Part shown: positions 34,109 to 45,744 of the stretch, piece by piece
Layout of the letters: every line of letters begins with the position of its first letter
Position numbering within the stretch: position 1 is the stretch's first letter
NCBI GenBank assembly: GCA_025175895.1
Contig: CM046004.1
Coordinates: forward strand, 16,665,011-16,729,010
Length of the DNA: 64,000 bases
Source of the DNA: Wurfbainia villosa
Taxonomy: Eukaryota; Streptophyta; Magnoliopsida; Zingiberales; Zingiberaceae
Reading direction: 5' to 3'
The notes under the pieces: model-generated
The model's input: only the letters and a program-made list of their open reading frames with translations
The model's database searches: none
What the model was told of the DNA's origin: nothing
Translations under genes and position numbers: made by a program

Positions 34109-34738
34109 ATGACTTTCAGTCCACTTGCTGTGATACTAAAGGAAAATAAACTTACTGTACATAATTATGTTGATTGGAAAAAGGAATCTTGATATTGTCT
34201 TAACTGTTGAGGAGTACAAATATGTACTCTTCGAAGAGTGTCCTCCTAAGCCTGCGAATGAGTTGCAAGTCCTTGGAGCTGAGATCGATGGGGAAACCCA
34301 GGTCGATATCATTCTCTAGTCGATAGAAAGGCTTGCTCAGGCTCAGGCCATGGTTGCTCAGAAGGTTTCTACTTTTAAGCCGAAAGGCAAGAAGAAGAAG
34401 AAACAAGGTGGAGCAAAGTGAGTGGGAGGATCTCAGGGAGGAGTGAAGAAGCCGAAAGGCAAGTACTTCACTTGCAAGCAAGATGGACATTGGAAGAAGG
34501 ACTGTCCCAATCTGAAGAATAACAAAGGTATATCCTTTGGTCTAGTCGTTGAAACATGGTTAGTGGTGTTATCTACCGGCACATGGTGTGTAGATATGGG
34601 AGCCACTGATCATGTCTGCTATACTTTGCAGGGGCTCCAGGAAACCCAACGACGAATTGAGGGAGAGATTACTGTTTACTTGGGAAATGCCATGAAGGTG
34701 ATGACTATTGCAGTGGGAGATGTTTTATTTATCTTTTG
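34109..34738 (+). pseudogene. R5 gag and protease (remnant)
   Basis: The ATG at 34109 opens M-T-F-S-P-L-A-V-I-L-K-E-N-K-L-T, identical in style to the R10 start. A frameshift at about 34185 and an internal deletion near 34260 (P-P-K-P-A-N-E joined to L-Q-V-L-G-A-E) remove the capsid-like part. The knuckle reads Y-F-T-C-K-Q-D-G-H-W-K-K-D-C: the first Cys is Tyr. Protease: W-C-V-D-M-G-A-T-D-H-V-C (34584-34619), where the residue after catalytic Asp is Met instead of Ser/Thr. The frame stops at 34738. Not functional. Confidence 0.9.
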
Positions 34739-35640
34739 AGAAAAATAAAACTTTGGTTCGGAAAAATTCCCTTTATGTACCTTTATTTAGAAAGAATTTA
34801 ATTTAAGTTTCTAAATTGTTTATGGATGGATATTCTATTTCTTTTAATGACAGAGTTGTTATAAAAAGGAATAGGGAGAATATCTGTTCAGGTACAGTGA
34901 TAGAAAATTTGTATACACTCGAACCAAAAGCTCCCACGATGCAAATAGAAGTTAATAACTCATCTTCTAATTCCAATAAGAGAAAAGAACCTTCGAAGAT
35001 GAACCAAACATATCTTTGGCATCTAAGACTTGGTCATATTAACCTAAGCAAAATTCAAAGGTTGATATCTGATTGACCTCTGGGTTCATTAGTGGTGGAA
35101 GATTTCCCAACCTGCGAATCTTGCTTGGAGGGTAAAATGACCAAGAAGCCTTTTAAGTCCAAGGGGTATAGATCCAAAGATGTGTTGGAATTGGTTCATT
35201 CTGATTTGTATGGTTCTATGTCTATCCAGGCAAGAAGTGGTTTTGAATATTTTGTCTTTTTCATAGACGATTATTCAAGATATGGATGACGCTACGATCT
35301 GATCGTGGTGGTTTAGGAATTACTTATCAGAGACTAGAATTCAATCCCAATTGTTTGCACCTGGCACACCCCAGTAGAATAGTGTAGCAGAGCGAAGGAA
35401 TAGGACTCTTATGGAGATGGTTAGATCGATGATGAGTCATTCTGAGTTGCCAGATTTGTTTTGGGGATATGCTCTAGATACGACAGTGTACATTCTGAAC
35501 TTGGTTCCATCTAAATCAGTGCCTTCTACTCCCACAGAATTATGGACTGGGCGAAAGCCCAATCTAAGACATATTCGGATTTGGGGGAGTCCAACACATG
35601 TACTGAAGGCGGATGCTGGTAAGTTGTAACCTCGTATAGA
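34739..35640 (+). pseudogene. R5 GAG-pre-integrase and integrase (remnant)
   Basis: Y-L-W-H-L-R-L-G-H (about 35008-35034) and C-E-S-C-L-E-G-K (about 35113-35136) form the HHCC zinc site. Core: H-S-D-L-Y-G (first Asp), F-F-I-D-D-Y-S-R-Y-G, where a deletion removes most of the segment up to R-S-D-R-G-G (second Asp, about 35295-35312). The third catalytic region, S-V-A-E-R-R-N-R-T-L-M-E-M-V-R, is preserved at about 35379-35420, followed by W-T-G-R-K-P-N-L-R-H. Stops at about 35074, 35287, 35374 and 35627. Confidence 0.9.
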
Positions 35641-37566
35641 AGTACGCATGTTCGTTGGCTATCCTAGAGGAACGAAGGGTGGTTTGTTTTATAGTCCTAG
35701 AGATCAGAGGGTGATCGTTAGCACGAACGCCAGATTTCTAGAGGAAGACTATGTGATGAGCCACAAGCCCAAGAGTAAAATTGTTCTGGAGGAATTAAAA
35801 GGGGAAGTCACTTCTTCAGTACCACCGGTACAAGAGGATATACCATAAGTCACTGCACCGCGTGTCACAGAGGATACACAGGAGATACCTCGTCATAGTG
35901 GGAGGGTTGTTAGACAGCCTGATAGATTCATGTTCTTGGGAGAATCTTCTGATTTAGTCCCTGACGAACATGAACCTGATCCCTGGACATATGACGAGGC
36001 AATGCAAGATAAAGATGCAACATCTTGGCAAAGTGCAATGAATACTGAGATTGAATCTATGGATTCAAATCAGATATGGGAGCTAGCAGAACCACCCGAT
36101 GGTGTAAAAACCATTGGATGCAAGTGGATCTACAAAAGAAAGAGAGGAATAGATGGGAAGGTTGAGACCTTCAAAGCGAGGCTTGTTGCGAAGGGGTATA
36201 CTCAGAAAGAGGGTATTGATTATGAGGAGACCTTTTCGCCGGTAGCCATGCTTAAGTCTATCCGAATTCTCTTATGCATAGCAGCTCATATGGATTATGA
36301 GGTGTGGCAGATGGATGTCAAGACAACTTTCCTGAATGGAAGTCTTGAGGAAGACATCTATATGAAGCAACCAGAGGGATTTATTGCGAAGGGAAAAGAA
36401 CATCTTGTATGTAAGCTTAATCGGTCCATTTATGGATTGAAGCAAGCTTTGAGGTCTTGGAACATCCGCTTTGATGAAGTAATCCAGTCTTATGGATTTA
36501 TTCAAAGTCCGGATGAGTCTTGTGTATACAAGAGATATGACGGAAACGTAGTGATATTTCTTGTACTATACGTAGATGCCATTTTGTTGATTGGCAACAA
36601 TATCAAGGTGTTATCGGACGTAAGGGTATGATTGTCCAAATAGGTTGATATGAAGGACTTGGGAGAGGTGGGACACATCCTTGGGATCAAGGTTATAAGG
36701 GATCGCAAGAAAAGGATATTGTGCTTATCCCAAGCTTCATACATATACACGATTATGGATCGTTTTAGCATGCAGAACTCAAAGAAGGGTTTTCTACCTT
36801 TCAGGCATGGAGTTTCTTTATCTAAGGAGATGTGTCCTAGAACATCTGAGGAGATAGAGGAGATGAAGGCGGTTCCTTATGCTTCGGTAGTAGGAAGCCT
36901 CATGTATGCGATGCTATGTATGAGATCAGATATCTGCTTTGCCGTGGGCATGGTCAGCAGATATCAGAGTAATCCAGGACAGGGACATTGGACTGCGGTA
37001 AAGCATATATTGAAGTACCTGAGAAGGACTAGGGATTATATGCTGGTTTACCAGGCAGACCAATTACTCCTGTGGATTATACGGATTCCGACTTCCAATC
37101 TGATAGGGATAACAGTAAGTCTACCTCAGGTTTTGTGTTTACTTTGGGAGGTGGAGCCATTGTATGGAGAAGTGTCAAGCAGAAATGCGTGGCAGACTCT
37201 ACCATGGAAGCTGAGTATGTGGCAGCCTCTGAGGCGGCCAAAGAAGCTGTGTGGCTCAGGAACTTCCTGATGGACTTGGATGTGATTCCTGGTTTCCCCA
37301 GAACTATCACAATTTATTATGATAATAGTGGTGCAGTTGAAAACTTGAAGGAACCACGAGCCCATAAGGCAAGTAAACACATAGAGCGCAAGTACCACCT
37401 GATACGAGAAATGGTAAAGGAGGTAGAAGTTGCTGTCACCTAGATTGCATCAGAGGAGGACCTGGTAGACCCTTTCACTAAGGCCCTTCTAGCGAGAACT
37501 TTGATAGGCATGTGGAGGGAAGGGGAATCAGATGTATGGCAGTATGAGGACAGCATAATCTTTTAG
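35641..37566 (+). pseudogene. R5 reverse transcriptase and RNase H (near-intact, catalytic Asp lost)
   Basis: Open for 233 codons at 35930-36631. RT motifs: W-I-Y-K-R-K-R-G, K-A-R-L-V-A-K-G-Y-T-Q-K-E-G-I-D-Y, W-Q-M-D-V-K-T-T-F-L-N-G (about 36304-36339), Y-G-L-K-Q-A, and Y-V-D-A-I-L-L at about 36568-36588, where the second Asp of YVDD is Ala; this alone should abolish polymerisation. After a stop at 36629-36631 the RT connection continues (36650-37070). A frameshift at about 37060 leads to RNase H (37072-37443): D-Y-T-D-S-D, S-T-S-G-F-V-F, A-D-S-T-M-E-A-E-Y-V-A, and the late L-V-D-P-F-T-K-A motif at about 37459-37482 after one more stop. Confidence 0.94.
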
Positions 37567-37567
37567 T

Positions 37568-37580
37568 ATAAGTGGGAGAT
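37568..37580 (+). other. R5 polypurine tract
   Basis: ATAAGTGGGAGAT directly before the 3' LTR TGTTAGG, the usual copia form. Confidence 0.93.
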
Positions 37581-39662
37581 TGTTAGGATGTATACTGAAA
37601 AGTCTATCTTTTGTATGAACATCTTTATTTTTGAAATAAGAATCACATGATCATTGTTTGCATATTTATGGTTATGTAATATTGTCTAATACATTACATT
37701 GTAGATAACATGGTGTGTGGTGTCACACGGGAGACCATGTTATCGACTCCTTGTAAAGTATAAGTAAAGGCTCACAATCGAGATGGCTTTGGACAAACCA
37801 TTGGTATGGTTGTAGTATGATTTGGTATTGGTTTGTCTTGACCATAGAATCACACTAGTGCACTTTGTGTGTATTGAGCAGGACCGAATTAGAGGCTATT
37901 CAATTTATTGCTGACTACATAATCGAATCAGACCTCAGATATTATATTGTACATGCTCTTAATCCCGATATAATAACGGGCACATATACTTAGTATTCAT
38001 TTCTTTGATTTACCAATGGGCGAGATTTATAGATTAAATCGATAGGCTCGGTAAGTTGGGAAATGATATTATTTATATGGTGTGTCGTTGATTATAGGAG
38101 GAAACCGTGTCCTATATATTAGGATGATGATGTCCCCTTGAGGAGCTCATAAGGTTCATCATGTAAACCTGCGGTGGACTTGGTCGGCATGATGAAAAGG
38201 TTGAGTGGTACTACTCATGGAGTTAGATGTTGATTAATTAATGGTCGATAAATTAATTAATCGGGACGTTGAGATCTTAAACACGGAGAAAATGTCACGA
38301 ATAAATATATGGAGCCCATATTAACTTATGGGGGTTGGTGAGGTAGATCAATGATAATCCTCTAGTGGAATGGATAATCATTAATGGATCGGACTTTATG
38401 TGGGCTTGATCCATTGGGTGGCCAAGATCCAACTCCTCCTCATGGTCCCTATTGTAGCCTATTAACACCTCATGAAGCTTAGATCCAATGGATGAAAACA
38501 AAACTCTAGATCCAACGGTAGAGATTAAATATATAGATCCGACGGTTGAGATTAAATCTCTAGATCCGATAGTTGAGATTAAATCCCTAGAACCAATGGT
38601 GGAGATTAAAACAAGGCTTGAGCCCAACTCTATAAATAGAGCATTAAGGTGGGTGGCAAGGCTTGATGGCTTGAGGGGATTAGGGTTTGTCCCTTGGGTG
38701 GCAAGCAATCCTAATTAGATTAGGATTAGGAGTGGGCGGCTAGGGTTAGGGTTTTGGGATTGGGGTGGGTGGCAACAAGTGGAGGAAGTCTCTTCTTCTT
38801 CCTCCTAAGGTTTGGCCAGCACCTATTCTTCTTCCCTCTACCTTGGCCGGAGCTCAACCTATTCTTCTTCCCTTCATCCTTGGTCGGAAATTAGGAGAGC
38901 TAGGTTTAGGGTTTGGGTGGCAACTAAGAGAAGTATTGCTTTCCTTTCTCTTCTCCAAGTGTTGGCCAGCGCCCATGCCCTCATTGTTTCTCTTTTGGCC
39001 GGTTCTCATACTCCATGTTCTCTTCTTTGGCCGGCGGCAACATCGAGTCTATTGACTTGGTGGCCGGTTCTAGATAGGAAGAAGAGTATTGTTTTATATT
39101 CTTCCTTTTGTTCGGAGTGAACAAGGAAAGGAAGATTGGTGATCTAGGAGGCTTCGACTTTTGGAAGATCGTCGCCCACACGACGTCCAAAAGGAGGAAG
39201 GACATACAATAGAAGATCAAGAGGTATAACAAGAGGTATAATCTTGTTTATTTTGATTAGTGTTCCTTTCTATTATGTTTATAATTGCTTTTCAATTATA
39301 TGCATGTTTTATGTGGATGTTTACTTTATGTATGTGGCTAAATAATACTTGGATCCCGAACATAAACACAAAAGTCGGCGATCCGTACATCGTCTATTCC
39401 GCAGCTACTCGTAGAATAGAGGTAGGCCGCTTGAACAACAAGTTTGTTCAAGTGACCACTCTAAATGAATAGCACGACGATGACAAGGTTGCTTGGGTGT
39501 TCTCTTTCGTCTTGGATTAAATTTTTTTAATCCGGGGACATCGATGGGATCGCCATGAATAAATGACTGAGTTGAAGTGGGAAGCGAAGTTTCCCCTCAC
39601 GGACTCGAAGAAATAACCTTCAAATGGGATAAGAGCTTCGGTTCTAGGATAAAAACCTAACA
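37581..39662 (+). repeat. R5 3' LTR
   Basis: 2082 bp, TGTTAGGATGTATACTG...AACCTAACA. TATA box TATAAATA at 38631-38638; 27-bp array 38506-38613. Colinear with the 5' LTR with scattered substitutions and small indels. Confidence 0.95.
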
Positions 39663-40126
39663 AGGAATATGAGTTAAGTTTAAGGTGTATAAATGTTGCA
39701 TTTAGATGAACACAAACTCATAATATAACACTGAAAAATCATGAGAAAAGCTAATGTACAAGTCATGTACATCTAACCCATAGACCATGGATCAAAATAA
39801 GGTTTTAAAATCATTTTAGAAAACCTTGGTGAAGCTTATCTTTTGATAACAATCACCATTGAACAATTTAGCACAAAGTTAGGCAAAAATATTGAAGTTT
39901 TCAATGATTTTTAACTTTGTATCAATTTCACAATTTAATGAGTATTTTATTATAATATTATTTTTCACCAATTATATTTCATGTAAGTAATGTACGTATG
40001 AATTTTCAAGATTTTTCAAAAAATATATATTTACTTATGTATTTTTCAATTTCGAATTCTGAAACTAATTTCTGCATTTGCAGAAACCAATCAACTGCTA
40101 TTTTGGGCAGTCAACTGGTGATAGTT
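39663..40126 (+). other. R2 spacer, second piece
   Basis: AT-rich, homologous (reverse complement) to R4 17140-17580. It includes two palindrome variants (AATCAACTGCT and AGTCAACTGG) at 40088-40120 and ends at the R6 insertion, TSD tagtt (40122-40126). Confidence 0.8.
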
Positions 40127-40329
40127 TGATGTGTGCAAATTATATAGGGTTTTTGAAGTAGTTTTAGCACACATATCATTGCATTTCATACTTGTTTCAT
40201 GCATATTCTTCCTTATTTTGCATTCATTTACTATTTTCTAGTTCAGAGATCTACTTTTGTTAATTTATGTGTAGGACGATGTTTTTGGGGCAAAAATGAA
40301 GATTTTATGGAGCATTCAGGGAACATGCT

Positions 40330-40591
40330 CTGGCTGTGTCCCAAGACACGGGCATGTTCTCGAAGTGAAACATATCAAAATGGAGGCTCCAGAATGACAC
40401 ACGGTCGACTGTGTAAAATTAGCACGGGCGTGTTAAATTTCCAGCCCAATTTTTAGCCAAGATTTTAGTCGTTTCCATCCTTGCACATGGCTTGACCATG
40501 TGAATTTCACATGGTTGTGTGGCGGCGTGACAAATCCAAGGAATTAGGGTTTTTCAAGCATTTATGGAAAGTCAGAGCCACCTCTATATAT
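40330..40591 (+). promoter_or_regulatory. R6 LTR: ACACGG/CCGTGT palindrome cluster before TATA
   Basis: Words related to the palindrome ACACGGCCGTGT recur (ACACGGGCATGTT, ACACGGTCGACTGTGT, GCACGGGCGTGTT, CATGGTTGTGTGG) and are followed by TATATATA. The 3' LTR repeats them at 50650-50850. A different palindrome from that of the copia LTRs, but the same layout. Confidence 0.55.
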
Positions 40592-41470
40592 AGAAAATTC
40601 ATCTAAGAGACTGAGATCATGGAGGGGGCCACCATAGGGCTCCCAAATCTTGAGGAGGAGGCCCGACGGCTAGGACGACAAGAAGGTGCCCTAAGAAGCA
40701 CTGAAGACTTGTAGTGGGGAGAAAGGAAGCGGCTTGAAGATCCAAATCAACGCTCCAGCATCGTGGAGAAGAACCAAGACACCACATCAGATAGAACAGA
40801 AAGTATGGCCTTTATTTTTCATTCTATTCGTATTGTAATGATTCACCTTGAGATGTCTTGCATTATTTCTCATTCAATTATGGAGTAGATATTTCGATTC
40901 TAGGAATAGGTAGTAGCTTGTGTATATGGACATGCTAGTTCAAATAGTTATTCATTCCCTTTAAATCTATTTGCAATTTATGTTATTTAAATCAATGAGA
41001 ATTATGTCTTGGGTCTATTTCTACTGCACATAGCTGATACAAGGGTGGAAAGCCTTCATATCGATAATCTAGGTGAACCAAGGAGGAACCCTAGCGATCA
41101 TCCTCTCTCCCATAATTGTAGAAAGTAGAATATGATAGAGTAGGATATGAAATATGATCCGTCTTTTCATAGGGATTACTAGGACATCCTTGTACCTCAA
41201 TAACCTATCTTAGCAGAAGGACCAAATTAGGAGACATCAACTCTAGAAGGGTTGAGGGATCCTAGTGATAGGGGGCTCCCAATAGTATCAACCCCCTGAG
41301 CTCTGATGATCCGAAAGGGAAACTTGGTTAGGAATAGGTAGTTCCTGGTATAAGCAAAAGTTCATCAGGCAAATACATGATGGTCCTCCTGCAAGATCAT
41401 ACCTAGAGATCTGAAAGGCATTAAATTGATAGCATGTTCAACAACGCACAAGTGAAATCGAAGTCCTAGA

Positions 41471-42712
41471 TGTTAGGGAAATCAACCCATGTGATATGGT
41501 TTTGATGTGTGTGACAAAGGGTTTAAGTTAGGATGATTGGATTTGATATGTTCATTGGAGTCTTGCAGGACTTAGTAATTCTCACATGGAGCTTAGGCAA
41601 GTGTCACCACTCACAACCTCGTGCTTGAGTCGGAGAAGGAGCATTGCAGAGTCGTGCGCTTGATGCTGTCGAGGGACTGCCTGACGAGATGACTTGAAGC
41701 GAAGCCAAGGAAGCAGACTTCGAGGGCAAGAGACGCGAAGGAGCATTGTAGAGCCGTGCACTTGATGCTGCCGAGGGATGTGGTCGTGAACAAAGAGAGC
41801 TTCAGCGAGGGACTTCAAGTGAGATGAGAGAATTAGTGAATTGTAAGTAGCTCATTAGGTGAACTTGGCCAAATGGCTGAGTGTCGATGGCTCGACCGCA
41901 AGGGTTGAGGTTTACCTGACCGCTAGAAGCTCAAACGGATGTAAGGTTTGAGTTTTCCCAGCACCAGTCGACTGCCATGTCATGGCAGTCGACTGCTCCA
42001 AGACGATCGACAATCGACTAGTGTGGCTGATGAATTAAGTTGACATCAGTCGACTACTTAAGGGAAGCAGTCGACTGATAGCACTGTGCACGGGCACAGA
42101 AGCTAGTCGAGCTCGCGGGTCACTCGACTGGAAGTCGACATCAGTCGACTGATCATATCATCAGTCGATTGATCATCTGACTGTTGTATAAACGACCGCG
42201 GATCCTGTGAATCTGGCCTGGTCAGTAACCGTTGGATTCGACATCAGTCGACTGATGAAAGCATCAGTCGACTGATCCAACAGGAAGAATTGCTTCCTCT
42301 CTATAAAAAGAGAGGGTGGGGGCTTGTAGATGGTTAATGCTTATGCTCTAAACATCCTACTAAGTGCCCCCACAAAGCTCAAACTCCTTCTTCTAGTCTT
42401 CTTTCATATCTATTGTAAAAGGAGTGATCTCATTGTTGTAAAGGTTTACCTCCACCTTGCTCGGGCTAAAGGGAGAGACCAATAGTGGATTGGTTGCGGA
42501 GTGATTCACCGGAGACGAATCGGACCGTGGATTAGCGGCGAGGCCGTGAACCATGTTATATTGTTTGTTAGCATTGTATATTTTGTTTCTTGTTTAATTG
42601 CTTGTTTAGTTTTGTTTTCGTTGCGCTAATTATCTTTGTAGACAAGCAATTCCGTTCATACGACGAAAGAGGGCTATTCACCCCCCTCTAGTCGGCCACC
42701 ATCGTTCCTACA
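41471..42712 (+). repeat. R7 5' LTR
   Basis: TGTTAGGGAAATCAACC...CGTTCCTACA. Palindromes at 41965-42276 include perfect CATCAGTCGACTGATG (42242-42257) and ATCAGTCGACTGAT (42263-42276). TATAAAAA follows at 42302, 25 nt after the last. CTATTCACCCCCCTCTAG near the end. Confidence 0.94.
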
Positions 42713-42714
42713 AG

Positions 42715-42726
42715 TGGTATTAGAGC
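42715..42726 (+). other. R7 primer binding site
   Basis: TGGTATTAGAGC, one C-to-T change from the tRNA-iMet site, 2 nt after the LTR. Confidence 0.93.
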
Positions 42727-42773
42727 CAAGGAATCTTGTCGAGGACTAACCGCCGCAACAAGAATAATCAAGG

Positions 42774-44467
42774 ATGACCGACTCCAACATTCACCCACCA
42801 AAATTTGAAGGATAATTCTCTTGGTGGAAGAAGAGAATGGAGGTATTTTTCGAAACCGATTTCAAAATTCTATTAATAATGAAAAATGGTTTAGAGATAC
42901 CTAGGGGTGAAGATGGGGAGCAAATAGAAAAGACAAGATGGACAACGAGACAAAGAGAGGAGTACTTGGAAAATTCAAAGGCCAAGCATCACTTGTACAA
43001 CGTACTCTCCCAACAAGAGATCAACTGGATTGGAGAGTGTGCAAGTGCTAAAGAGATATGGGAGAAGCTAGTAGAGCTTCATGAAGGTACCTCGGAGGCC
43101 AAGCTTGCAAGGAGAGACCTTCTCCGCTCCCAACTATCAAATATTAAACTTGAAAAGGGAGAAAAGGTAACCTCATTACATTCTAGGTTTAAAGAAATTT
43201 TAATTGGGCTAACAAGTGTAGGAGAAAAACTTTCGAACTGGGACATGCTCATGAAAGCAATCGATGCTTTTCCCCGATCATTGAAATGGAGCTCAATGGT
43301 GGACTCCTTCTACATGTCGAAGAATTTAGAAGTTATCACCTTGGAGGAGTTCTTCTCAACCATGGAGCTTCATGAAACAAGGCTTGAGGGAGTAATTGAA
43401 GAATCAAGTATCAAGCCATCAAGAGGAGTGACCTTAATAGCCAACAAGGGGAAGAAGAAGATAGAGACTCCCTCCTCCTCCGATGAAACATCCTCATCAT
43501 CCTCCATGAATAGCAATGAAGATGCTTATATGGTAAGGAAGGTAAGGCGTGCTTTAAGAAATTTAAAATTTAACAAATCTTATGATAGGAGAAGGCACAA
43601 GAGGAAGATAATATGCTATAATTGTCAACAAGAGGGATATATAAGAGATGAGTGTCCCCTCTTGAACAAGAGCAAAGAAGAGAGGAAGAAGAAAGAGGAA
43701 AAGAAGAAGGGGAGCAAGAAAAAAGAAGAAGAAAAAAGGCCAAAGAAAAGGGGAAGGCCAAGGCACTAAAAGCAAGGACATGGGATGATCCTTCCTCATC
43801 ATCATCATCGGAGGAAGAAAATTCCTTTGTCACAAACTTGGCTCTAATGGCATTTGATGATCTAGACACCTCCTCCTCCGAGCAAGAAAAATCAAGCACA
43901 AGTGAGGAGAGCTCTAGTGAAGGGGAAGACTCATCCTCCTCATCCGAAGAAGAAGACATGGAAACTATGATAACGAATCTCTCTCCTAAGAAAGTAGTTT
44001 CCATGATTTCTAGCTTAACTAGGGATTTGTTTAGGGAAAAAAGGAAAAATAAGAGCATGCTAGATCAAATTAAGGTCTTAGAAGAAAAATTAGAACAAAC
44101 ATGTTTAAATGTTAATGATGATGATACATGCTCGCATAATAACTATATGCCATTTGATGTTAATGATGCATGCATTGAGGAAAATAGAGCTTTAAGGGAA
44201 AAGGTAGACCATTTGACAAAAGCCCTAGAAAAATTCACAATTGGCTCCAACACCCTTAACATCATCATAGGGATCCAAAGGGCAAGCTTCAATAGGAAAG
44301 GCCTAGGATATAAGGGAAAGACTAATGAAAAGGCCTATAAATGTTTGATTGCTAGATGTCAAAGCAAAAATAAGACAATTGCTAGAAAATGGATCCCTAA
44401 GGAATATTTAGTGAACCCCATAGGAAAGAACTTGAATTGGGTTCCTAAATCCATCCTTAAGGGTTAG
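42774..44467 (+). pseudogene. R7 gag: near-intact copia-type Gag
   Basis: About 565 codons from the ATG at 42774 (MTDSNIHPPKFEG), chosen because it is in frame with the long ORF and 48 nt after the PBS. Codon 14 is TAA (42813-42815). Then open to 43769: N-terminal domain (S-W-W-K-K-R-M-E-V-F-F), UBN2/capsid-like region (A-K-E-I-W-E-K-L-V-E-L-H-E-G-T-S, about residues 100-215), a Ser/Asp-rich stretch, and one knuckle C-Y-N-C-Q-Q-E-G-Y-I-R-D-E-C with Tyr in place of zinc-binding His. A frameshift in a Lys/Glu low-complexity A-run (about 43700-43760) leads to the second frame, open to 44467: acidic Ser-rich segment, coiled coil, and the ending K-E-Y-L-V-N-P-I-G-K-N-L-N-W-V-P-K-S. The change is equivalent to loss of one base. 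Confidence 0.93.
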
Positions 44468-45730
44468 GAAAACCCTAGGTTAGTCAACCATAGTGGACTT
44501 GACTTATATCATACTATTTGGTTGACTTAGGATGGCGGGACTTAATTTTTGAGATAGTGTTGGGTGATGATAATGTGCTCATAAATTGATAATAATGCTT
44601 AAATCATGATAGTTAATGTAATTGTTATATATGTTTGCAATCATGATTTATGATCTTGACATTTAATATATAATCATGGGAAATAGGGTTCAAATCATGC
44701 TCTAGGTGATATTTGACTTTTTATCATGATTTTATACCTAATGCATGATTAAAAATTGATTAATACATGTGTTTCATGATCATAATGTAAAATTAATTCA
44801 TATATGTTTTTATGATCATGTAGTATGTTAGAGTGATACTTAACCATGGGTAGAATTGCATGAATTTGAAGATTAAGTACATAAATACCTTTAGGAACAT
44901 CTCACATTCACCATAAGGATAACTTTGTTTGAAAATATAGTATGGGTGAGATGATAGGATGATACAAATGGTCCACTAATGCCTATGACATCCAGATGGT
45001 CATTTTAAGTATTAAAATAGCAATAATAGACCAATCATGGAGAAGACTTATGTTTAATTCATAGACATATTGACCAAAGATCATGGTTGGATATTTCATA
45101 TGTTTTCAAAACCATTTCTTACTTTAAAATCTGTGCTTTCATGTCTTGAAACAATTTAAAGCAAAACTAGGTGTTAAAATGGATACAAACTTGATCAAAA
45201 CACTAGTTATTTTTGAAGCTTTTGGATTTTTGAAAAATCATTGAAAATATAAGTAATTTTCATGAAAACAAATTTTTTCACTGATAAAGGACTTTATAAT
45301 AAATGTGTTTTCAAAATTTCATGATTTTTTGAATTTTCTAGAATTTCTGGTGCATTTCTGAAATTGGTTCGAAAAATCAGAAAACCTGTATTTTGCGTGT
45401 CAGTCAACTGGTAGTCTGAACCAGTCGACTGATGTAATGTGCACGAGCACAGTAACCTGATTTTATCAGGTTTTGTTTGGTTTTTGGTATTTTTTCATCC
45501 TTAGAGTTGATACCTTGGATTATGACATTTGGAAAATATTTTTGATGGTGTCAAAGGGGGAGAAATAGGGAAGTTTAAGTTAATCATGCTAAGAGGGAAA
45601 ACTTAGCATGTCTTAAGGGGGAGTTACATGTTTAAGGGGGAGTTGTTATACTCATGTTTTTACTTACATGCTTTCCTTGCTTATGTTTATTGTTATTTGT
45701 TTACCTAACTTAAACGGATTGCCACACATC
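44468..45730 (+). other. R7 spacer
   Basis: 1.26 kb, AT-rich, without ORF. The last 200 nt hold three additional AAGGGGGAG tracts (45553, 45615, 45634) before the true PPT, and palindrome variants at 45405-45435. Confidence 0.85.
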
Positions 45731-45744
45731 AAAAAGGGGGAGAT
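45731..45744 (+). other. R7 polypurine tract
   Basis: AAAAAGGGGGAGAT immediately before the 3' LTR. Confidence 0.95.

Larger units (their letters stand above)
31010..39662 (+). mobile_element. R5: full-length Ty1-copia retrotransposon with gag and pol (dead)
   Basis: 8653 bp with perfect TSD aggaa (31005-31009 and 39663-39667). LTRs of 2.0-2.1 kb; PBS, gag, protease, integrase, RT and RNase H in copia order; PPT before the 3' LTR. It is one of two pol-bearing elements in the window (the other is R1) and is inactivated: gag has an internal deletion, protease lacks the Ser/Thr after its catalytic Asp, integrase has a deletion, and RT has YVDA instead of YVDD. R10 is a second copy of this family. 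Lineage (Tork/Angela-like) is tentative. Confidence 0.95.

Noticed and set aside
43700..43760. Programmed -1 frameshift in R7 gag
   Set aside because: The frame change is of the -1 kind, but the A-runs at 43719-43724 and 43732-43737 do not make an X-XXY-YYZ heptamer in the zero frame. A one-base loss in a homopolymer is simpler.
43570..44058. 162-codon Ser/Leu-rich ORF on the minus strand
   Set aside because: Antisense of the Lys/Glu- and Ser-rich part of R7 gag.
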